A stretch of 64,000 bases of DNA from Alphaproteobacteria bacterium (GTDB lineage Bacteria > Pseudomonadota > Alphaproteobacteria > CAAGCB01 > CAG-977), in NCBI GenBank assembly GCA_017616015.1, contig JAFZYY010000006.1, forward strand, positions 145,368-209,367, written 5' to 3'. A program made the translations under genes and the position numbers. Positions 58,821-64,000 of the stretch are shown one piece after another. Positions within the stretch are counted from its first letter, which is position 1. Every line of letters begins with the position of its first letter. The notes beneath the pieces were generated by a model that did no database searches, was not told the DNA's origin, and worked only from the letters and a program-made list of their open reading frames with translations.

Positions 58821-59651
58821 ATGACAAACTGGAAAGACACTATTGAAACGAACAACATCAAAGCCGTTCAGAATCTGATTAACAGCGGCGCTGACGTCAA
58901 CGAACCGGACGAAAACGGTTTCACGCCGCTGATGATTGCGACCACTGGACAAAACCGGAAAATCGTCAAAGCACTGATCAAAGCCGGCGCGAATGTCAAT
59001 GAGCCTCTTAAAAACGGAGAAACACCTTTAATGCATGCCGTAGCGAAGTGGTGCGCCGATCCAAAAATCATCAAAATCCTGATTAACGCCGGCGCAGACA
59101 TTAATGCCAGAGACGCTCACGGCAAAACACCGTTAATGTATGCTTCGGAAGGATTGTTCCTGGAACCGAAAACCATGAAAATCCTTCTTGACGCCGGAGT
59201 AAAAAGCGCAAAAAGAAAACGCGCGTGGCTGATGAAATTTGTAAAACAAATGATCAAAACGGCCGCGCAAAGCCGTTTGTTCATAAAATCAAAGGAACTG
59301 CTTGACCGCCTTATGTCTTCAGCCGCGGAAAAATTACGAAAAGTCCCGTTTCTGGCAAAAGACAACCGCTTTGACAGAATGTGCGCCTTTTATCAGAACC
59401 GGAAGAAAGAATGCCGACTGGGCTTGGGCGCGCTGATTATTTTAATCGGCTTCGGCATTTATTCCCATATGCACAGCTATACGGCGACAAGAGTTCTGAA
59501 TTGCCGCGATCAGGCAGGAACGCACGGAAAAATTATCGGGAAAATCGCCAAAGGAGAAAAAGTTTCCTGCTCGGCGTTTAACGACGAATGGTGCAAAACC
59601 GTTTGCAACGGCAAAGAAGGCTTCGTCTATAAAAAATACCTGTCGAAATAA
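58821..59651 (+). CDS. Ankyrin-TM-SH3b protein
   Basis: A 276-residue protein in three parts. N-terminal ankyrin repeats (about 1-125, AVQNLINSGADVNEPDENGF). A basic linker and one membrane helix (LGLGALIILIGFGIYSHM, about 195-213). A C-terminal bacterial SH3 domain (about 215-276, RVLNCRDQAGTHGKIIGKIA, with CSAFNDEWCKTVC). SH3b domains bind cell wall or peptides, so the protein probably links a cytosolic partner to the periplasm. ATG 58821 follows AGAGG; a TTG 15 nt earlier is less likely. Confidence 0.83.
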   Translation: MTNWKDTIETNNIKAVQNLINSGADVNEPDENGFTPLMIATTGQNRKIVKALIKAGANVNEPLKNGETPLMHAVAKWCADPKIIKILINAGADINARDAHGKTPLMYASEGLFLEPKTMKILLDAGVKSAKRKRAWLMKFVKQMIKTAAQSRLFIKSKELLDRLMSSAAEKLRKVPFLAKDNRFDRMCAFYQNRKKECRLGLGALIILIGFGIYSHMHSYTATRVLNCRDQAGTHGKIIGKIAKGEKVSCSAFNDEWCKTVCNGKEGFVYKKYLSK

Positions 59652-59665
59652 ATCCGCGTTTCCGC

Positions 59666-60373
59666 TTATTTCCCGCTTTTCAAAGCGCGCTTTATTTTAA
59701 GCAAACGGAAAATCGTGAAAATATAAGACAGTATAAATTTGAACAAATTGCGCTTGGATTCTCCGAAAGCTCTCTTTTTGAAGCATATCGGGATTTCTTT
59801 GATTTTCATCTCCGGATAAAGAAGCGTCAGCGCGATCAGGATTTCTTCGACAATATCGAAGTTGTCACATTTCAGTTTGAGCCTTTTCAGCTGTTCCGTT
59901 TTATAAAGCCTGAAACTGTCCGATATATCAAAGACATTCAGCCTGAATATCACTCTGTACGAAACATTCAGGACATACGACATGAAACGCAAAACGGCGA
60001 TATTTTCCGTTTCGCCGTTTTCGCAATATCTCGACCCGATCACCAAATCGCAATTATCTTGTTCCGCTTCGTTTAAGAAACCGGCTATGGCTTCCGGCGA
60101 ATGCGAGCCGTCGGCGTCCATCATCAACGTGTATTTTCCCCGAGCTTCCTCTATGCCGGTTCTGATGGCGTCCCCGTAATTGTTTCCGTTTCTTCTGGCG
60201 ACGTAACGAACACCGGATTGTTCGCAAACCCGAGGCGTTTGATCTGTCGGCGTCATTGTATCGACCACCACTATTTCAGCGTCAATGTCTTTCAATGCCG
60301 CCTTTATTTTCGGCAGGATCACTTCCAGATTTTCGGCTTCCGCAAAAGCGGGTAAAACAACGCTTAAATACAT
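59666..60373 (-). CDS. Family 2 glycosyltransferase (polyprenyl-phosphate sugar type)
   Basis: A 235-residue GT-A enzyme: LSVVLPAFAEAENLEVILP, then EIVVVDTMTPTDQTP and LMMDADGSHSPEAI with the metal-binding DAD, and VIGSRYCENGE. It resembles dolichol-phosphate mannose synthase type enzymes that load sugars onto polyprenyl phosphate. The C-terminal part is amphipathic rather than membrane-spanning. ATG 60373 is 2 nt after the epimerase stop. Third gene of a surface-sugar operon. Confidence 0.85.
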   Translation of the reverse strand: MYLSVVLPAFAEAENLEVILPKIKAALKDIDAEIVVVDTMTPTDQTPRVCEQSGVRYVARRNGNNYGDAIRTGIEEARGKYTLMMDADGSHSPEAIAGFLNEAEQDNCDLVIGSRYCENGETENIAVLRFMSYVLNVSYRVIFRLNVFDISDSFRLYKTEQLKRLKLKCDNFDIVEEILIALTLLYPEMKIKEIPICFKKRAFGESKRNLFKFILSYIFTIFRLLKIKRALKSGK

Positions 60374-60375
60374 GG

Positions 60376-61395
60376 CTACATTTCCGAAATCCATTTTATC
60401 GCCGAGGAAATTCCCTCTCTGGCCGTAACGACGGGACGCCACCCGATCGCTTTGTTGATTTTTCCTATATCGGCAACAAACACTTTCTGATCGCTGTATC
60501 TCGGCGGGAGCTGTTTATAAGTCATTTTAATATTAAACATTTCCTCCAAGATAGCGAAAAGCTCCAGCAAAGACAACGACTGTTCCATCGTGCCGCCGAT
60601 GTTAAAGACCTGCCCGGCCACTTTATCGGGATTGTTCGCGGCCTGATAATACAGGTTAACCATATCCTGCGCGTTTAAAATGTCCCGAACCTGCTTGCCG
60701 TTGCCGGAAATCGTGAAGGGTTCGGCATTCGGGTCCTTGCTTTTTTTAAGAGCCATCATAATAAACCACCCGACCCACCCCTGATCGAAGGTTGAAAACT
60801 GCCGGCTCCCGTACATGGACGAATGGCGGAACACCGTCGTTTTAATCCCGAAAGTGCGATGGTAATCAAGCATATACTGATCGGCAGCGCCTTTCGAGCA
60901 ACCGTAGGGAGATCTGAAATCCAGCTTCAGGCTTTCATCAAATCCGTCCGGATATTCCACGCATTTATAACGCGTCGGCGTTTCTTCATAGTGATACTGC
61001 TCCAAATCCCCGTACACTTTATTGCTGGAGGAGAAAAAGACCGACGTTTCGGGACTGTATTTTCTGACGGCTTCCAACACGTTAAGAGAGCCCGCCACGT
61101 TTGTTTCAAAATCCTTGTACGGTTCGGCGACCGACGTTGTCATGGCGACCTGTCCGGCGACATGAAAAATAACGTCGTATCCGCCTTGACGAACAACCGA
61201 ATCCACATCGCCGCGGTTTCTGACATCGCCGTGAATGAAATCAAACCGGCCGACCTGTTCCAGATAATGCCGGTTTTTATCGGAGCCGTATCTTGATAAA
61301 TTGTCGAAAACCGTAATTTCATCGTTGTTCCGGATACCGTAAGCCGCCAGATTGCTTCCCAAAAAACCGCAACCGCCGGTGATCAATATCTTCAT
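60376..61395 (-). CDS. CDP-paratose 2-epimerase-like SDR enzyme
   Basis: A 339-residue extended short-chain dehydrogenase. TGGCGFLGSNLAAYGI binds NAD. SSSNKVYGD and SPYGCSKGAADQYMLDY carry the Ser and YxxxK catalytic residues. The insert CVEYPDGFDESLKLDF and GWVGWFIM are features of CDP-paratose/tyvelose epimerases (RfbE), which act on nucleotide-linked dideoxy sugars for O-antigen. Starts with ATGA overlap to the gene upstream. Confidence 0.85.
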   Translation of the reverse strand: MKILITGGCGFLGSNLAAYGIRNNDEITVFDNLSRYGSDKNRHYLEQVGRFDFIHGDVRNRGDVDSVVRQGGYDVIFHVAGQVAMTTSVAEPYKDFETNVAGSLNVLEAVRKYSPETSVFFSSSNKVYGDLEQYHYEETPTRYKCVEYPDGFDESLKLDFRSPYGCSKGAADQYMLDYHRTFGIKTTVFRHSSMYGSRQFSTFDQGWVGWFIMMALKKSKDPNAEPFTISGNGKQVRDILNAQDMVNLYYQAANNPDKVAGQVFNIGGTMEQSLSLLELFAILEEMFNIKMTYKQLPPRYSDQKVFVADIGKINKAIGWRPVVTAREGISSAIKWISEM

Positions 61396-62249
61396 TCCAT
61401 GGCTCCTTTTAATTTTGAAACGACATCTTCCAATCCGCTTTTTATCGAAAAACGGGTTTGTATTCCATAGATTTTCATCTTGTCCCTATCGGCGATCGTC
61501 GAGGGTTCAAGCGCTCTTTTCGGAACGGCACCGAAATGAATCACGGAAGAAGAATGCGTTATATCTTTCAGATACAACACCAAATCTTTTATGGAAATAT
61601 TCTCCCCCGTTCCCAAAGGAATTTCCGTAAACGGCTTGGGATAATCCGCCTTAATAATTGTCATCACCGATGTTATAACATCGTCTATGTGAACGAAATC
61701 GCGCCGTTGATCGCCAATCGTGCAATAAACGTCTTTATTTTTCAACAAATCGCGGATCAACGAACCGATGAACCTGTTAGCCGGCTCGTCAGCTCCGTAA
61801 AAATTTTCCAGTAAAATGTTCACGAATTTAAAGTCGGCCGTTTCCTGATACCATTTCAGAATATCCAATAGCTTCGCTTTGGCTATCGTATACGTGTTCA
61901 AATTGTCCGGCAATCCTGTCCCTATCGTGATGACGCGGTGCAAACCGGCGGACAGACATTTCAGGAAAACTTTCAGAGGATTATGCAGGTTCGCTTCAAA
62001 CACTTCCGCATCGCTTTTTCCGTCGCGGGGATAAGCGCACGAAAAATTCAGCAATAAATCCACCCGGTCAAACGGGAATTTGTCCGCCATATCGTCGATA
62101 TCCAGAACACACAAACCGCTCAAAATATCCTTAAGTCTGCTTAAATTGCCGTTTTCGCGCCTGACAACGCAGACATCATGCGTCCGGTAAAGCAGCCGGA
62201 CGATTTTTGCGCCTAAATAGCCTGTTCCTCCGATAACGACAATATTCAT
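61392..62249 (-). CDS. NAD(P)-dependent nucleotide-sugar epimerase/reductase
   Basis: A 285-residue extended SDR: VVIGGTGYLGAKIVRLLY binds the cofactor; NTYTIAKAKLLDIL carries the YxxxK pair; RRDFVHIDDV is the usual downstream motif. Length is close to CDP-abequose/tyvelose-pathway reductases (RfbJ/DdhD-like) but the exact substrate is not readable. I start at ATG 62249 (GGGGTTG upstream) with the Rossmann motif right after it. First gene of the three-gene sugar operon, divergent from the transporter gene. Confidence 0.82.
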   Translation of the reverse strand: MNIVVIGGTGYLGAKIVRLLYRTHDVCVVRRENGNLSRLKDILSGLCVLDIDDMADKFPFDRVDLLLNFSCAYPRDGKSDAEVFEANLHNPLKVFLKCLSAGLHRVITIGTGLPDNLNTYTIAKAKLLDILKWYQETADFKFVNILLENFYGADEPANRFIGSLIRDLLKNKDVYCTIGDQRRDFVHIDDVITSVMTIIKADYPKPFTEIPLGTGENISIKDLVLYLKDITHSSSVIHFGAVPKRALEPSTIADRDKMKIYGIQTRFSIKSGLEDVVSKLKGAME

Positions 62250-62407
62250 ATTTTTACAACCCCAACAGAGATAACTATTTTGCCAGACTTTCAAACGCTT
62301 ACCAATAAAAAAATTTTTACAAAAAACATCTGTTAAAACAAACCTGTTTTTTTTACAATTCCTTCCTGCGATAAAAAAACTTATTTTTTAATAAAATGGA
62401 GAACGAT

Positions 62408-63622
62408 ATGTTTTTTTTAAAAAACATCGGTCTGGTCGGACGGATTGTTATCGGCTTAATCATAGGTGTTTTAGCGGGATTATTTATCCCTCGGGCTGAT
62501 TTTTTAGGTTTGTTCGGAGCATTCTTTATCGGCGCTTTAAAAGCCGTCGCGCCAGCGCTGGTGTTTGTTTTGGTCATGAGCGCCTTAATCAACGCTTCCG
62601 GCAGTCATGCGGAACGCTTTCGCAAAATTGTTTTCCTTTATCTGTTCAGCACGCTGACGGCTGCTATAGTGGCCGTTCTGGTCAGTTTTGCCTTTCCGGT
62701 CAAGATGAACTTTTTGCAAGCTGCCGCCAGCTCCGCCCCCGGCGGATTAAAAGAAGTCGCACTCGCGTTATTGTCCAATCTGGTTGATAATCCTGTCAGT
62801 GCTTTATTGAAAGCCAATTACATCGGCATTCTGATTTGGGCGATCGTTTTTGGCATAGCCTTGAAAAAACAAGCGACGGAGCCGACAAAAAATATGATCT
62901 CTCAATTTGCCGAAGCGCTGACAACCATTGTCCGCTGGATTATCAGCCTTGCCCCGATCGGTATTATGGGCATCGTGTTCACCACCGTATCCCAAAACGG
63001 CATGAGCGTCTTCGAAACCTATGGCAAATTAGTCGGCGTACTGGTTTTTACAATGCTGTTTATCGCTATGGTCGTCAACCCGATGATCGTGTTTTTCCTG
63101 ATGCGCCGCAACCCGTACCCGCTTGTCTTTAAATGCCTGAAAGGAAGCGGCCTTACGGCTTTCTTTACCAGAAGCTCGGCGGCGAATATCCCTGTCAACA
63201 TGGAATTATGCGAAGAATTGCAGCTGGATAAAGAAGTCTATTCCGTTTCCGTTCCTTTAGGCGCGACAGTCAACATGGACGGCGCAGCTGTAACCATCAC
63301 GGTTATGACAATGGCAGCCGTGCATACGTTAGGCATTGACGTAACAATTCCCGCCGCAATTATGATGAGCATTCTGGCCGCCCTTGCAGCTTGCGGCGCT
63401 TCAGGTGTCGCGGGCGGAGCTGTTTTACTGATTCCGCTGGCTTGTTCTCTGTTCGGCATCAGCAACGATATAGCCATGCAGGTCGTCGCCGTCGGTTTTA
63501 CGGTCGGCGTCATTCAAGATTCTCTTGAAACAGCTTTGAATTCGTCCGGAGACGTGCTTTTTGTCGCCGCGTCCGAATTCAGCGACAAAATCAAACGGGG
63601 AGAACCTCTGCCAAAATTATAA
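62408..63622 (+). CDS. sstT: Serine/threonine:Na+ symporter, SstT type
   Basis: A 404-residue dicarboxylate/amino acid:cation symporter with about eight helices plus re-entrant loops. TRSSAANIPVNM (serine-rich hairpin) and VPLGATVNMDGAA (the NMDG motif) bind substrate and sodium. The sequence follows SstT, which imports serine and threonine with Na+, rather than GltP. I choose ATG 62408, with GGAGA 7 nt upstream, over the ATG 12 nt earlier that lies in the ribosome site. Depends on a sodium gradient, as does the oad/nhaA set. Confidence 0.9.
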   Translation: MFFLKNIGLVGRIVIGLIIGVLAGLFIPRADFLGLFGAFFIGALKAVAPALVFVLVMSALINASGSHAERFRKIVFLYLFSTLTAAIVAVLVSFAFPVKMNFLQAAASSAPGGLKEVALALLSNLVDNPVSALLKANYIGILIWAIVFGIALKKQATEPTKNMISQFAEALTTIVRWIISLAPIGIMGIVFTTVSQNGMSVFETYGKLVGVLVFTMLFIAMVVNPMIVFFLMRRNPYPLVFKCLKGSGLTAFFTRSSAANIPVNMELCEELQLDKEVYSVSVPLGATVNMDGAAVTITVMTMAAVHTLGIDVTIPAAIMMSILAALAACGASGVAGGAVLLIPLACSLFGISNDIAMQVVAVGFTVGVIQDSLETALNSSGDVLFVAASEFSDKIKRGEPLPKL

Positions 63623-63630
63623 TCTTTTTC

Positions 63631-63659
63631 AAAAGCCTCCGTTTTATCGTAGGCTTTTT
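63631..63659 (+). terminator. Terminator of sstT
   Basis: AAAAGCCT, 12-nt loop, AGGCTTTTTC. Confidence 0.85.
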
Positions 63660-63790
63660 CTGCCCCGAAACACACCCGAAAGGAGAAAATACAAAAGACT
63701 ATATAGACAAACGATATTTGATAGTATATTCTTTTTGGTGATTTAGATATTTATGCCACATCTTTTGGTTGTGTATTCGGAGCCTGAAAA

Positions 63791-64000
63791 ATGAAAGAAA
63801 ACAAAACTCTGCAAAAAACGAAAATCCACCTGACGCCGCGAGAGCTCGAAGTATTAAAACATCTGGCACAGGGACTGACAAACAAAGAAATAGCGTTTCA
63901 AATGAACAAATCGGTTTCGACGGTCAAACAGCATATATCAGGAATGATGCTACGACTGGACGTCCACACCAGAACCGGCATCGTCATCAAAGCGCAAAAG
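63791..64000 (+). CDS. LuxR-type HTH regulator (partial, 3' end outside window)
   Basis: Seventy codons before the right edge. After about 12 residues comes a LuxR/FixJ helix-turn-helix: LTPRELEVLKHLAQGLTNKE, then MNKSVSTVKQHISGMMLRLD. The DNA-binding domain starts almost at the N-terminus with no receiver domain ahead of it, so it is either a GerE-like stand-alone HTH or has its sensor C-terminal. CGGAG lies 10 nt before the ATG. The 168-nt gap upstream holds the sstT terminator and AT-rich promoter-like DNA. Confidence 0.85.
   Translation, partial: MKENKTLQKTKIHLTPRELEVLKHLAQGLTNKEIAFQMNKSVSTVKQHISGMMLRLDVHTRTGIVIKAQK

Overview
The window looks like a chromosomal segment of a Gram-negative, probably alphaproteobacterial, bacterium with a fermentative or microaerobic, possibly host-associated life. 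The basis is lipopolysaccharide genes (msbA-like, kdsB), a FadL-type porin, flagellins with alphaproteobacterial-type conserved ends, a Na+-pumping oxaloacetate decarboxylase, rubrerythrin and several ankyrin-repeat proteins. The taxonomic placement is an inference from gene content; there is no rRNA gene here.

Layout. 0-11.3 kb is core metabolism: a dCMP-deaminase-type enzyme, MTA/SAH nucleosidase, SixA-type phosphatase, a ppk1-pap polyphosphate operon, a uraA-uup pair and a c-di-GMP phosphodiesterase. 11.4-20.9 kb starts at tRNA-Ser(CGA), next to a decayed tandem copy of it, and is accessory: a RhuM-Fic protein, a WYL regulator with an AT-rich nuclease-like partner, two tandem DnaQ-ankyrin fusions (the first catalytically dead), a DnaB-like ATPase and an FtsK C-terminal remnant. 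20.9-29.7 kb returns to housekeeping: msbA-like exporter, rubrerythrin, a CecR-like regulator with a FadL porin, polA and a Fic protein with its own palindromic operator.

29.7-35.8 kb holds two flagellin genes with near-identical 86-nt leaders. Between them lies a repeat-rich 1.4 kb gap. In this gap I find two tandem, diverged copies of what looks like a type I toxin-antitoxin locus with the architecture of the Fst/par family. Each has a tiny hydrophobic peptide gene on the minus strand, a converging plus-strand RNA, a shared bidirectional terminator, and a direct repeat present in both transcripts. The direct repeat is the same within a locus but different between the loci. This is my main candidate for an undescribed system.

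35.9-52.9 kb carries a CsoR-like repressor with a non-canonical MnmA homologue, nhaA, and an oadG-A-B operon translationally coupled to two TPR-methyltransferases. It also carries tdk overlapping a GT-C-type membrane protein, the DUF2157/DUF4401/GDYXXLXY trio, and an unrecognised secreted/membrane pair. 52.9-64 kb has cysK, a cysteine-rich secreted mini-protein and a divergent Rrf2 regulator, then rimO, kdsB, a phosphatase-like gene, two ankyrin proteins, a surface-sugar operon (two epimerases and a GT2), an SstT-type transporter and the start of a small LuxR-type regulator.
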